DNA of 64,000 bases. It comes from Candidatus Aquidulcis sp. Lineage in GTDB: Bacteria; Chloroflexota; Anaerolineae; UBA4142. Both the position numbers and the translations under genes were made by a program. Below, piece by piece: positions 8,551 through 17,344 of this stretch; positions within the stretch are counted from its first letter, which is position 1, and each line of letters begins with the position of its first letter. The notes beneath the pieces were generated by a model. It was not told where the DNA came from and searched no databases. It saw nothing but the letters and a program-made list of their open reading frames with translations. The DNA is taken from positions 1 to 64,000 of the forward strand of contig DYJA01000008.1 in the NCBI GenBank assembly GCA_020723345.1. The letters are read 5' to 3'.

Positions 8551-9459
8551 GTGAGCGAGATTGGAATCGTCATCGTCAATTACAACACCCGCGACCGCCT
8601 GCGCGATTGTTTGACATCGCTGCAAGCCAGTCGCGGCGTTTCGTTCGTCGTGTTCGTCGTGGACAACGATTCGCCGGACGGCAGCGCGGCGATGGTGCGC
8701 GCCGAATTTCCGCAGGTGCCGTTGATCGAAAGCACGATCAACGGCGGCTATGCGTACGCCAACAATCTCGCGCTCCGCGAAATCCTCGCGCTCGATCCCG
8801 CGCCGCCGTTCACGCTCCTGCTCAACCCCGACACCGTCCTGCCGCCCGACGCGCTCGCGCAAATGCTCGCATTCTTCGCCGCGCACCCGGACGCCGGCAT
8901 TGTCGGTCCCAAGTTGGTGATGGCGGACGGCAAACTCGATAACGCGTGCCGCCGCAGTTTCCCCTCGCCCGAACTTTCGATCTATCACGTCCTGGGTTTG
9001 GATGATCGCTTTCCCAAGAGCAAACGCTTTGCGCGCTACGAAATGACTTTTCTCGACGAAAACGAAACGACGGAAGTGGATTCAGTCGTCGGCGCGTTTA
9101 TGATGCTGCGAACCGAAACGCTGCGTCAAGCCGGGCTGCTCGACGAGTCGTATTTCATGTACGGCGAAGACCTCGATCTCGCGCTGCGGATCAAGCAACG
9201 CGGTTGGAAAGTGTACTATTATCCCGCTGTCCAAGTTTTGCACTATAAACGCGAAGCGAGCCGCCATTCCGAACGCGCGCCGTACGAATTTTGGCGCGCG
9301 GGCTATATCTTTTACAAAAAGCATTACGCGGACAAAACGCCGTTGCCTTTGCGCGCGATGATCGTGTGCGGACTCGCGGTGAAAGGCGGAATGAAACTCG
9401 TGCGCGAAATGCTGCGCCCGTTGCCGCCACCGCCCAACGCATCGGAGATTTATTCGTGA
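8551..9459 (+). CDS. Family 2 glycosyltransferase
   Basis: This 302-residue GT-A fold enzyme is of the rhamnosyltransferase/WbbL type. It has the nucleotide-binding N-terminus [20 protein letters not shown], the acidic motif LLNPDTVLP and the acceptor-side motif [18 protein letters not shown]. It likely adds a sugar to a lipid-linked glycan at the inner face of the membrane. The GTG start at 8551 has no ribosome site but lies right behind a -10 box. Its stop overlaps the start of the next gene (GTGA), indicating coupled translation. Confidence 0.92.
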   Translation: MSEIGIVIVNYNTRDRLRDCLTSLQASRGVSFVVFVVDNDSPDGSAAMVRAEFPQVPLIESTINGGYAYANNLALREILALDPAPPFTLLLNPDTVLPPDALAQMLAFFAAHPDAGIVGPKLVMADGKLDNACRRSFPSPELSIYHVLGLDDRFPKSKRFARYEMTFLDENETTEVDSVVGAFMMLRTETLRQAGLLDESYFMYGEDLDLALRIKQRGWKVYYYPAVQVLHYKREASRHSERAPYEFWRAGYIFYKKHYADKTPLPLRAMIVCGLAVKGGMKLVREMLRPLPPPPNASEIYS

Positions 9460-10853
9460 AACATTACGCGCAACTCGTTTTCACGATCTCGCTGCTCGGC
9501 GTCGATGTCGCGCTGACGTGCCTCGCGTTCGTCCTCGCCTATTTTCTGCGCCCGCGCGAAGCCACGCCGAACCAGGTGATTCCCCCGTTCACCTATTACC
9601 TCGGCATGATGGTCTTGAGCGTGATCGCGCTCGTCGCCGTTTTCTTTTTCTACCGGCTGTATCATTTGAATCGCGGCATCACGCGCTTGGACGAATTGTA
9701 TTCGGTCGCGTCGGCGACTTCGATCAGCATCATCGTCGGGATGGCGTTGACGACATTTGTGTATCGTACCGAAATCGATTATCCGCGTACGATGATCGTC
9801 TACTTTTGGGTGAGCGCGATTGTGCTCGTCGGACTGGGACGCGTCGCGCATCATACATTCCGCTCGGCGATGTATCGGCGCGGCTGGGACGAATCGCGTT
9901 TGCTCATCGTCGGCGCAGGCGATGCCGGTCAAACGATTCTGGAAAAAATTCGCGTCTCGCCGCAACTCGGTTATCGTCCGGTTGGATTTTTGGATTACGA
10001 GCGCGTTGGAGAAATGACGCTGGGGTTGCCGGTGCTGGGCGGCGTGGATCAGTTGGGCGACATCGTGCGCGAGCACAAGATTGACGAAGTGATCATCGCG
10101 CTGCCGGAGGCGTCGCACCAGGATTTGCTTTCGATCATTTCGCGCTGTGAGGATGGCCGCGTCAACATCAAGATTTTCCCCGACGTGTTTCAAATCATGG
10201 CGGCGGAAGTGAACGTCGGCGATCTGAACGGCTTGCCGCTCTTGACGATGCGCGACATTGCGCTGCGCGGCTGGCGGCTGACCGCGAAACGAATCGTCGA
10301 CATTGTGTTGAGCGCGATTGTGCTCGTGTTCATTTCGCCGCTGCTGATGCTGATCGCGCTGCTCGTCAAAATCGATTCGCGGGGCCCGGCGTTGTATTGG
10401 CAGGAACGCATGGGGTTGGACGCGCGTTCGTTTCCGTGTTTCAAGTTCCGCTCGATGCGCCAAGATGCCGAAGCGGAAACGGGACCGGTATGGGCAACCC
10501 GCGACGATCCGCGTCGCACGCGCGCGGGCGCGTTCTTGCGAAAATACTCGCTCGACGAATTGCCGCAATTCATCAACGTTTTTCTGGGGCACATGAGTCT
10601 GGTCGGTCCGCGCCCCGAGCGTCCGATGTTCGTGGATCAATTCCGTCAGCAAATTCCGCGTTACATGGAGCGGCATCAATTGAAAGCGGGGATCACCGGT
10701 TGGGCGCAGGTGAACGGTTTGCGCGGCGACACGTCGATCTGGGATCGCACCAAGTACGATTTGTATTACATCGAACATTGGTCGCTGTGGCTCGATTTCA
10801 AAATTATGATCTTGACCGCGTTGCGCTTTTTGCGCGATCCGGCGGCGATATAA
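9456..10853 (+). CDS. Undecaprenyl-phosphate sugar phosphotransferase (exopolysaccharide initiation)
   Basis: This 465-residue polyprenyl glycosylphosphotransferase transfers a sugar-1-phosphate to undecaprenyl phosphate. It has four or five N-terminal helices and a CoA-binding-like Rossmann segment ([17 protein letters not shown]). The C-terminal bacterial sugar transferase domain contains [41 protein letters not shown] and GPRPERP. The start GTG 9456 overlaps the upstream stop. Full-length WbaP/WcaJ-like layout. It probably begins assembly of the polymer extended by the preceding glycosyltransferase. Confidence 0.93.
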   Translation: MKHYAQLVFTISLLGVDVALTCLAFVLAYFLRPREATPNQVIPPFTYYLGMMVLSVIALVAVFFFYRLYHLNRGITRLDELYSVASATSISIIVGMALTTFVYRTEIDYPRTMIVYFWVSAIVLVGLGRVAHHTFRSAMYRRGWDESRLLIVGAGDAGQTILEKIRVSPQLGYRPVGFLDYERVGEMTLGLPVLGGVDQLGDIVREHKIDEVIIALPEASHQDLLSIISRCEDGRVNIKIFPDVFQIMAAEVNVGDLNGLPLLTMRDIALRGWRLTAKRIVDIVLSAIVLVFISPLLMLIALLVKIDSRGPALYWQERMGLDARSFPCFKFRSMRQDAEAETGPVWATRDDPRRTRAGAFLRKYSLDELPQFINVFLGHMSLVGPRPERPMFVDQFRQQIPRYMERHQLKAGITGWAQVNGLRGDTSIWDRTKYDLYYIEHWSLWLDFKIMILTALRFLRDPAAI

Positions 10854-10935
10854 AGGATGAAGGATGAAGGCGGAAGGATGAAGAAACAATCCTTTCCGCC
10901 TTCTTATTTCATCCTTCATCCTTCATCCTTTTGCC
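10854..10935. terminator. Long GGATGAAGGATGAAGG hairpin between convergent genes
   Basis: AAGGATGAAGGCGGAAGGAT is mirrored by CCGCCTTCTTATTTCATCCT. It can fold into a long hairpin serving as a two-way terminator. The rnhB stop codon and its last residues lie inside it. Confidence 0.55.
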
Positions 10936-11575
10936 TTTGTGCGACCGGCGCGAATGAAACGCGATGCGCGCGCGAAACGCCTAGCGTTGCGAGCGCGGCT
11001 TGGTGCGCGGCGGTGCCGTATCCTTTGTGTTGCGCGAACGCGTAACCGGGCAACTGCGCGTCCAATTCGATCATCATCCGATCGCGCGTCACTTTGGCGA
11101 GGATCGACGCGCACGCAATCGAAAGCGAAATCTGATCGCCGTGAATGATCGCTTTTTGCGGCAAGCGGATCGCGGACAGTTTCACCGCGTCGATCAAGAG
11201 CGCGTCTGGCGCAATCGCCAGCGCAACAAGCGCGCGCTGCATCGCCAGCCGCGTCGCCGGGACGATGCCGAGCGCGTCGATCTCGTCGTTCGTCGCGAGT
11301 CCGGTCGCGGCGGCAAGCGCGTGCGCGCGAATCGGATCATACAGGGCGTCACGCTGTGCAGGCGAGAGGAGTTTCGAGTCGCGCGCGTGTGCGAGCGCGC
11401 GGAGCGCATCGTTCAGCCACCACGTTTTGACGCGGCGAACGCGCGGCAAAATCACCGCGCCCGCGACGACGGGACCCGCCCACGCGCCGCGTCCGGCTTC
11501 GTCTACTCCGGCGACACGCGCGAGTCCGCGCGACCAGAAGGCGTGTTCGAATTGGAGAGTGGGGATGATTGGCAC
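10916..11575 (-). CDS. rnhB: Ribonuclease HII
   Basis: This 219-residue enzyme cleaves the RNA strand of RNA/DNA hybrids and removes misincorporated ribonucleotides. The catalytic motif AGVDEAGRGAWAGPVVAGAV supplies D and E. Further acidic residues are in DALLIDAVKLS and the region ending AQHKGYGT. I chose GTG 11575 (MPIIPTLQFEH). It lies seven bases behind a TATAAT box (11583-11588), so the mRNA is probably leaderless. The last residues (QRQKDEG) are encoded by the neighbouring GGATGAAGG repeat. Confidence 0.95.
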   Translation of the reverse strand: MPIIPTLQFEHAFWSRGLARVAGVDEAGRGAWAGPVVAGAVILPRVRRVKTWWLNDALRALAHARDSKLLSPAQRDALYDPIRAHALAAATGLATNDEIDALGIVPATRLAMQRALVALAIAPDALLIDAVKLSAIRLPQKAIIHGDQISLSIACASILAKVTRDRMMIELDAQLPGYAFAQHKGYGTAAHQAALATLGVSRAHRVSFAPVAQRQKDEG

Positions 11576-11618
11576 GTAACGGATTATACAACGAATTTGG
11601 GTTTTGCGGTTATGCGAT

Positions 11619-11692
11619 GTAGGGGCGAAGCATTTTTCGTCGTTCGACTCCGCTTCGCTCCGCTCACGATGCGAAAAATGCTTCGCCCTTAC
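11619..11692. repeat. GCGAAGCATTTTTC inverted repeat
   Basis: GTAGGGGCGAAGCATTTTTC is mirrored by GAAAAATGCTTCGCCCTTAC with a short spacer. Copies recur at 42241 and 44963. Here it supplies the C-terminal codons and stop of the 71-aa gene. Confidence 0.8.
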
Positions 11693-11879
11693 GCGTCTCA
11701 TCATCGTCCGCGCGCGTCTGCTCCCGCAAAAACGCGACGAGCATTTCGAGCGAGGCGAAACCGCGTCGCTCGCCGGTGTGCGGATCTTCGAGCGAGGCGC
11801 GCCAAGCGAATTCATCGTTGTCGCGCACTTGCCACAGACGGAGCATAAACGCGAGATAACGCGGTTCCTGGGTTGTCAT
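11664..11879 (-). CDS. Small conserved protein, 71 aa
   Basis: The sequence LAFMLRLWQVRDNDEFAWRA followed by SLEDPHTGERRGFASLEMLV is a pattern I recognise from short uncharacterised Chloroflexota proteins. The fold is unknown and there is no membrane segment. It starts at ATG 11879. The C-terminal KGEAFFAS is encoded by the inverted repeat at 11619-11692, so its natural end may have been overwritten. Confidence 0.75.
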   Translation of the reverse strand: MTTQEPRYLAFMLRLWQVRDNDEFAWRASLEDPHTGERRGFASLEMLVAFLREQTRADDDETRKGEAFFAS

Positions 11880-11895
11880 CGCAGTTTCCAGTCGT

Positions 11896-11930
11896 AGACC
11901 CTTCGGATCGCCGAGACCCGAAGGGTCTTG
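11896..11930. terminator. AGACCCTTCGG hairpin
   Basis: AGACCCTTCGG pairs with CCGAAGGGTCT across a nine-base loop, directly 3' of the DJ-1-like lipoprotein gene. There is no U-run, so it may be only a repeat. Confidence 0.45.
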
Positions 11931-11936
11931 TCAAAC

Positions 11937-12611
11937 TCAGCGGGCGGAGGCGAGCAGGGCGATGAATTTCTGGGTCAACTCGGTGGTTCCGTCCTGCCCT
12001 CTCCCCGCTCTCGCCATCTGAGGACAGCTCCCCGAAGTGACGATGTTCCCGTCTTGAACGACGCCTTCGCCTTTGTAAATGCCCTTGTTGGGAACGTAAT
12101 TCTCATATCCGGTTGACTGCGCGAATTGTCTGCCGTCCAAAACACCGGCTTTAGCCAAGAAGAAGACACCGGAAACTTGCGCGGCTATGGGTTTTCCGAG
12201 CGTTGCCGCTTTTTTTACAATCTCGACCGTTGCAGGAGCAAATTCATACGAAGCCATGCAGGGCACGATGAAACCGGCATAGTCTTCCACTTTGACGTCC
12301 GCCAATTTCATGTCTGGTTTGAGAGTTGCAGTACCTCCGCTGATGAGCTGACCTGATACTGAGGCGACGACTACCGTAAAGCCGGCTTTCTCAAGCGTAC
12401 TCTTCATCACGCCGACTTCTTTGGTCAGCATGAGTTCCATGCTCTCCGAGGTTTCCCTCGCGAGCAAGAGCACTTTTTTCGGCGGTACCGGTGTTGCGGT
12501 CGGCGGCACCGGCGTTGGCGCGGGCGTTGGCGTCGGCGGTGGCGTGGCGCACGCGGCGAGCGCGATGACGCCAAGCGCGAGCGCGCAAATCAAAAAATGT
12601 TTCGTTTTCAT
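11937..12611 (-). CDS. Lipoprotein with DJ-1/PfpI-like domain
   Basis: This 224-residue exported lipoprotein has a signal peptide with lipobox around ALAAC (Cys21) and a Pro/Thr linker (about 23-44). The rest is a DJ-1/PfpI-like alpha/beta domain (KKVLLLARETSES, GFIVPCMASYEF). The family's nucleophile elbow (Cys-His) reads AAQVSGVFFLAKAG here, so residues 146-147 are Val-Ser and the classical catalytic pair is missing. It is probably a binding or structural protein outside the membrane. The start ATG 12611 has GGAG upstream, and upstream in-frame codons are repeat-derived. Confidence 0.8.
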   Translation of the reverse strand: MKTKHFLICALALGVIALAACATPPPTPTPAPTPVPPTATPVPPKKVLLLARETSESMELMLTKEVGVMKSTLEKAGFTVVVASVSGQLISGGTATLKPDMKLADVKVEDYAGFIVPCMASYEFAPATVEIVKKAATLGKPIAAQVSGVFFLAKAGVLDGRQFAQSTGYENYVPNKGIYKGEGVVQDGNIVTSGSCPQMARAGRGQDGTTELTQKFIALLASAR

Positions 12612-12696
12612 TTTCTCCTCCGCGCGGACCCTGGGAAGCGCCAACCTTTCGACTACGCTCAACCCAGGCACTTTGCATGACAAGTTATTGGGTTCA

Positions 12697-12794
12697 TTGG
12701 GAGTTGCCGTGATTCTTGACATAAGCGGCCGTATCCCATGCGATTTTGCCGCACAAATCGCGCATCAATCGCTCCCAATCACGGCAATTCCCAA
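12697..12794. repeat. 18-bp inverted repeat with 62-bp loop
   Basis: TTGGGAGTTGCCGTGATT (12697-12714) is matched with one mismatch by the complementary AATCACGGCAATTCCCAA (12777-12794). The loop reads on the minus strand as a protein-like stretch (ERLMRDLCGKIAWDTAAYVK) closed by a stop at 12694. This may be a small gene relic. No start codon with a ribosome site was found. Confidence 0.5.
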
Positions 12795-12820
12795 AGAGCC
12801 AGTTATTGTTTTACAGATCC

Positions 12821-13753
12821 TCATCGTCCTGGGTGCTTCGTGCGCACAGACATGTACAGATCAAGTCCTCCGATAACGCCAGGACGGTAGGAGGCGAAAA
12901 AGAGTGTCATTCCATCGGAAGACATGGCGGAGCGCGCCTCTTCGCCCGTGCTGTTGACTTCCGTCACGTTGACTGGAGTTGACCAGGCATCACGCGTTGA
13001 CTCTCGCGTCGAAACCCACAGATCCCGTCCCCCGACTCCACCAGGTCGGTTCGATTCGACGAAGATCTCCCGCCCATCATGCCGAAGACTGGGACCTCCG
13101 TCTGACTGTGGACTACTGAGTTCGCGAACCAAGACAGCCGGACCGAACGAGCCATCAGTGACACGGGCACTGACATAGATATCGCTGCTGCCAAGCCCAC
13201 CCGGACGGTTACTCATGAAATAGAGTTCCGGAATCCCTACCTCTTCGTTGTCAAAGTAGTGGGGAGTGTATTCGGACGTCGGGGAGTTGACTCCCGAGCC
13301 GAGGTTGACAGGGGGCTGCCAACCAAAGTCGTCATGCGTGTGCGCGCGCCAGGAGACCCAAATGTCATTGCCGCCGAAACCCCCAGGACGATTACTTGCA
13401 AAGTACATCCAGTGCCCGTCGCGTGAAAAATTCGGCGTGGAATCGATGGAAGCGGTGTTAATATTCGGGCCCAGGTTGACCGGCGCACCCCAAGGATCGT
13501 CCAGTGTGGCGCGCTGGGAGACCCAGATATCGTAACCGCCGAAACCTCCTGGGCGGTCAGACGCGAAGAAAAGACTCAGCCCATTCTTGGAAATCGCCGG
13601 AGCAAAATCCCAGGACGCCGAATTGAGCGTTGCGCCGAGGTTGACCGGTGGCGACCATTCCGAATACTTTTGGGCGGCAGTGGGAGAGTACGTCAAGCCC
13701 AGCATGACCAAGACGATCAACGTGAGGACAACCCCACGAGTGTTGCGTTTCAT
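12821..13753 (-). CDS. Exported PD40/WD40-like beta-propeller protein
   Basis: This 310-residue protein begins with a signal peptide (MKRNTRGVVLTLIVLVMLGL, cleavage near TAAQ). It contains about five propeller blades, each with a form of LFFASDRPGGFGGYDIWVS. These TolB/OmpA-associated PD40 blades usually mediate surface binding. The start ATG 13753 is preceded by AAAGGAGA at good spacing. Single gene with no obvious partner. The C-terminus ends soon after the last blade. Confidence 0.85.
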   Translation of the reverse strand: MKRNTRGVVLTLIVLVMLGLTYSPTAAQKYSEWSPPVNLGATLNSASWDFAPAISKNGLSLFFASDRPGGFGGYDIWVSQRATLDDPWGAPVNLGPNINTASIDSTPNFSRDGHWMYFASNRPGGFGGNDIWVSWRAHTHDDFGWQPPVNLGSGVNSPTSEYTPHYFDNEEVGIPELYFMSNRPGGLGSSDIYVSARVTDGSFGPAVLVRELSSPQSDGGPSLRHDGREIFVESNRPGGVGGRDLWVSTRESTRDAWSTPVNVTEVNSTGEEARSAMSSDGMTLFFASYRPGVIGGLDLYMSVRTKHPGR

Positions 13754-13880
13754 AAGTCTCCTTTCTTTCAGTGGAATTGAGTTACAAAAGTGTGTTAGAG
13801 GACACCGCGTCAACTTTTTGCGATTGACACCTCCTTTCCGGTTTGACAATACCACACAAACGTAGGGAGATCGTAGGGAA

Positions 13881-13909
13881 TTGAGGAATCTTCGATGTTG
13901 CGGTATAAT
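13881..13909 (+). promoter_or_regulatory. Predicted promoter for the BTAD regulator
   Basis: TTGAGG (13881-13886), a 17-base spacer and TATAAT (13904-13909). It points towards the gene starting at 14150. Confidence 0.65.
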
Positions 13910-13986
13910 TCAGTTGCTTGTAAGCCAGTTCGCGCTCGACGGGTGCACGCCAAAATTTCGTGCGGCTTCGTTGCGCGCGTCCGCCA

Positions 13987-14128
13987 TCGAATAAATTCGA
14001 TGTCTCAACGAGATGAAAACACGTTGAAACGTGTTGAGTCTGATCAGCCAATCCGATTTACCCTGGCACCGCCCGCCAGAGCAGGTGTCGGATTTCCACC
14101 TCGCTGAGACGCCGAATTCATTCGGCGG
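13987..14128 (+). repeat. Tandem covarying-hairpin element, copy A
   Basis: The hairpins in order are ATCGAAT/ATTCGAT, AACACGTT/AACGTGTT (14019-14036), AATCCGA/TCGGATT (14050-14094) and GCCGAAT/ATTCGGC (14111-14126). The linkers are TCAACGAGATGA and TCCACCTCGCTGAGAC. The linkers match copies near 36.4 and 49.9-50.1 kb, while the stems differ. Confidence 0.75.
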
Positions 14129-14149
14129 CGTTCTTGGAGGAGGTGAGCA

Positions 14150-17100
14150 ATGCCGCATCTCGCGCTTTCCCTGCTGGGAACATTTCGGGCAACCTTGGAC
14201 GGCGCGCCGATCACGGGCTTTGAATCGGTCAAAGTCCGCGCGCTCCTCGCGTACCTCGCCGTCGAAAACGATCGTCCGCACGCGCGCGAAACGCTGGCGG
14301 GCTTGCTCTGGTCCGATTTCCCCAATTCCGACGCGCTGCGCAACTTGCGCCTCGCGCTTTCCAATCTCCGCCAAGCCCTCGGCGATCACCGCGCCGATCC
14401 GCCTTTCCTGCTCATCACGCGCGACACGATCCAGTTCAACGCGCAAAGCGATTATGAGTTAGACCTGGAAGGTCTCGGAGACCTTCCAGGTCTTGGCGCA
14501 TCGCGGGGCAAATTCCTCGACGGTTTCTCCTGCGACAGCGCGCCGTTCGAAGAATGGCTGTTGCTCAAGCGCGAGCAGATCGGTCAGCAGATTTTGCACG
14601 CGCTGCGCGATTTGACCGCGCGCGCGGAAGAACGCGGCGATTACGACCGCGCGCAAACCTACGCGCGCCAGCAACTCGAACTTGAACCGTGGGACGAACA
14701 CGCGCATCAGCAATTGATGTGCGCGCTCGCGTTCGGCGGACAGCGCAGCGTCGCGCTCGCGCAGTACGAAACCTGTCGCCGCGTGTTGAAGCAAGAATTG
14801 GATGTCGAGCCATCGCGCGAAACGACCGCGTTGTACGAAAGCATCCGCGACGGCAAACTCAAAGCGCGCGCGCCGACGAACGTGCCGCTGCCGCTCACCA
14901 GTTTCATCGGGCGTAAACAAGAAATAGCGGAGATCACGAATCTGTTAAAAGGTGAGGGGATTCATCCTTCCGCCTTCCGCCTTCTGACTTTAACCGGCGC
15001 GGGTGGGTGCGGCAAGACGCGACTCGCGCTTCAGATCGCGCAAGACCTCCGAGGTCTTGGAGACCTCGAAGGTCTGAGATTCTCCGACGGCATTTGGTGG
15101 GTTGACCTTGCCGCGCTGAACGATCCCGCGCTTGTCACGCAAGCCGTTGCGACAGTGTTCAATCTGAGCGAATCGCCGGGAATGTCGTTGATTGCCGTCC
15201 TCACGAATTACTTGCGCGCAAAAGAATTGCTGCTCGTCCTTGACAACTGCGAGCACTTGCTCGGCGCGTGCGCGCACTTGATCGGCACGCTGCTGAGCGC
15301 GTGTCCCAGGTTGCGCATCATCGCGACGAGTCGCGAGGTGCTGAATATCAGCGGCGAAACGGTTTGGCGCGTGCCGTCGCTCGCGTCGCCTCCGCTTGAA
15401 CTTTTGCCGCCGCTCGCGCAACTCCGCCAATTCGATGCGATTCAACTTTTTTCCGCGCGCGCGTTGGCGGTCGCGGCGAATTGGCGACTGGTTGAAAATG
15501 CCGCGCCTGCCGCGCAGGTCTGCGCGCGTTTGGACGGCATCCCGCTTGCCATCGAACTGGCTGCCGCACGTCTAAAAGTTCTATCCACGCAAGAAATCGC
15601 GGCGCGACTCGATGATCGTTTCAACTTGTTGACCGGCGGCAGTCGGACGGAATTGCCGCGTCACCAAACACTGCGCGCGACGATGGATTGGAGTTACGAT
15701 CTCTTGTCGGACGCGGAGCGGTCTTTGCTTCGCCGGTTGTCGGTTTTTGCCGGAGGTTTTTCGCTCGAAGCAGTCGAAACAGTGTGCGCCGACTTTCGGT
15801 TTTCGATTCCCGATTTGCGATTGAATCACTCCACGGCAATCGAAAATCGAAACCATGTCCTGAGCGAAGCCGCAGGATCGAAAATCGAAAATACAACCAT
15901 GCTCGATCTGCTCACAGCCCTCATTGACAGATCCCTCGTCGTCGTGGAGCAAAAGGGAAACGACACGCGCTATCGTTTGCTTGAAACCGTTCGGCAGTAC
16001 GCACGCGAAAAATTCGCGCAAGCGGAGCAAAACGAATCTGAAATTTTTGCTCGGCGGCATCGCGATTGGTTCATTCAACTGGCGGAACAAGCCGAGCCGC
16101 ACATTCTCGCGAGCGAACAGCTAGAGTGGTGCGAGCGGCTGGAGCGCGACATGGAAAACTTGCGCGCCGCGTTGACGTGGTCGCTCGCGCAAACGGATCC
16201 CGATGACGCCGGGATGACACTGCGCCTTGCCAGAGCGCTGGCATGGTTCTGGATCAACCGCGGCTATTGGAATGAGGCGCATACCTGGTTCGAACGCTCT
16301 CTGGAGAATCCCATCATCATGTGGGCAAGGGCTGGGGTACTTGTGGGATTAGGCGGCTTGGAATTTTTGATCGGCAATCCGGCGAAAGGCGCGGAGTTGC
16401 TTGAAGAGTCGCTCGCGCTATACCGACAATTTGGGGACAAAGAGGGCATTGCCTTCGCGGCAAGTCTAGTGGCTGGATTCGCGCTACGCGACCCGGTACG
16501 AGCCAATGCGTTGTTTGAAGAGGCGCACGCGCTCGCGCAGGAATTGAACGTTGAATGGCTTTCGGCGAGAATCTACATTGGGCACGGCATGTCTGCCCAT
16601 CGGCAAGGCGATCTCGCACGCGCGTCCGCGCTGTACGCGTCCGCGCTCGATCACGCGCGCCGGTCAGGCAATCGGTGGTTCATCGGTAATGCGCTGAAAT
16701 ACTGGGGCGATCTTGCGCTCACGCAAGGCGATGACGATCATGCCGCCGCGCTTTTCACCGAGAGTCTGCAAGTCCGCCGCGAATTGGGCAACAAGAACGG
16801 CATGGCGGATGATCTTTTCAATCTGGGGATCATCGCGCTCCACCGTCAAGATGCGCGTCAGGCAAAGACGTTCTACGAACAAGCTCTGGCGCTCCGCCGC
16901 GAGATGGGAAATACGCGCGGCATCCTCGAATGTCTGCGCGCGTTCAGCCAAGCGGCGGCAATGGAACAACGTTACGAATACGCCGCGCGATTGCTGAGCG
17001 CGGCTGAGCCGTTGCGGGAAATGTTGAATGAAAAAGATCGTCGCGCGTTTGAGGATGAATTTGGCGCGCTGCGCGCGCAACTGGGCGACGCGGCGTTTGA

Positions 17101-17167
17101 CGTCGCGCGGGACGCGGGACGCGCGCTGACGATTGAAGAAGCAATTGAGTACGCGTTGGAAACCTGA
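14150..17167 (+). CDS. BTAD/NB-ARC/TPR transcriptional regulator (SARP/AfsR type)
   Basis: This 1005-residue regulator has a winged-helix DNA-binding domain (1-100, LLGTFRATLDG...VRALLAYLAVEN) and a BTAD domain (about 125-240, with the EPWDEHAHQQLMCALA motif). An NB-ARC-like ATPase follows (260-520, Walker A GAGGCGKT at 293-300, LLLVLDNCEHLL), then C-terminal TPR repeats (700-950). It likely activates nearby genes in response to an unknown signal through ATP-dependent assembly. Four short in-frame stretches (near 104-118, 268-278, 310-320 and 550-585) are made of intergenic-type repeat words and sit in linkers. The start ATG 14150 has GGAGGAGGTG. Confidence 0.92.
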   Translation: MPHLALSLLGTFRATLDGAPITGFESVKVRALLAYLAVENDRPHARETLAGLLWSDFPNSDALRNLRLALSNLRQALGDHRADPPFLLITRDTIQFNAQSDYELDLEGLGDLPGLGASRGKFLDGFSCDSAPFEEWLLLKREQIGQQILHALRDLTARAEERGDYDRAQTYARQQLELEPWDEHAHQQLMCALAFGGQRSVALAQYETCRRVLKQELDVEPSRETTALYESIRDGKLKARAPTNVPLPLTSFIGRKQEIAEITNLLKGEGIHPSAFRLLTLTGAGGCGKTRLALQIAQDLRGLGDLEGLRFSDGIWWVDLAALNDPALVTQAVATVFNLSESPGMSLIAVLTNYLRAKELLLVLDNCEHLLGACAHLIGTLLSACPRLRIIATSREVLNISGETVWRVPSLASPPLELLPPLAQLRQFDAIQLFSARALAVAANWRLVENAAPAAQVCARLDGIPLAIELAAARLKVLSTQEIAARLDDRFNLLTGGSRTELPRHQTLRATMDWSYDLLSDAERSLLRRLSVFAGGFSLEAVETVCADFRFSIPDLRLNHSTAIENRNHVLSEAAGSKIENTTMLDLLTALIDRSLVVVEQKGNDTRYRLLETVRQYAREKFAQAEQNESEIFARRHRDWFIQLAEQAEPHILASEQLEWCERLERDMENLRAALTWSLAQTDPDDAGMTLRLARALAWFWINRGYWNEAHTWFERSLENPIIMWARAGVLVGLGGLEFLIGNPAKGAELLEESLALYRQFGDKEGIAFAASLVAGFALRDPVRANALFEEAHALAQELNVEWLSARIYIGHGMSAHRQGDLARASALYASALDHARRSGNRWFIGNALKYWGDLALTQGDDDHAAALFTESLQVRRELGNKNGMADDLFNLGIIALHRQDARQAKTFYEQALALRREMGNTRGILECLRAFSQAAAMEQRYEYAARLLSAAEPLREMLNEKDRRAFEDEFGALRAQLGDAAFDVARDAGRALTIEEAIEYALET

Positions 17168-17174
17168 ACCCGAT

Positions 17175-17273
17175 TGTCATGGTTTGTAGTCAGCGACGCA
17201 GCGCAGTTTGCGGAGTCGCGTTGCGTGTCATGGTTTGTAGTCAGCGACGCAGCGCAGTTTGCGGAGTCGCGTT
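17175..17273. repeat. Two tandem copies of a 51-bp unit
   Basis: The unit beginning TGTCATGGTTTGTAGTCAGC occurs at 17175-17225 and again, nearly whole, at 17226-17273. A complementary arm (CTGACTACGAAC) follows at about 17322, so the region can also fold on itself. Confidence 0.75.
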
Positions 17274-17344
17274 GTCCGCGCGCGCAAGGCGGCTCTCCGC
17301 AAAAGAACGCTGCGTGCCTGACTACGAACGAGTGTTGATGGAAT

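Larger units (their letters stand above)
13754..14149. other. Divergent intergenic region with regulator leader
   Basis: No gene is seen. It holds the ribosome site of the PD40 gene, a promoter at 13881-13909 for the BTAD regulator, and a 160-bp tandem-hairpin element (13987-14128) inside the roughly 240-base leader of that regulator. Confidence 0.6.

Noticed and set aside
9450-10919. 489-codon minus-strand frame
   Set aside because: Antisense to the sugar phosphotransferase; composition typical of shadow frames.
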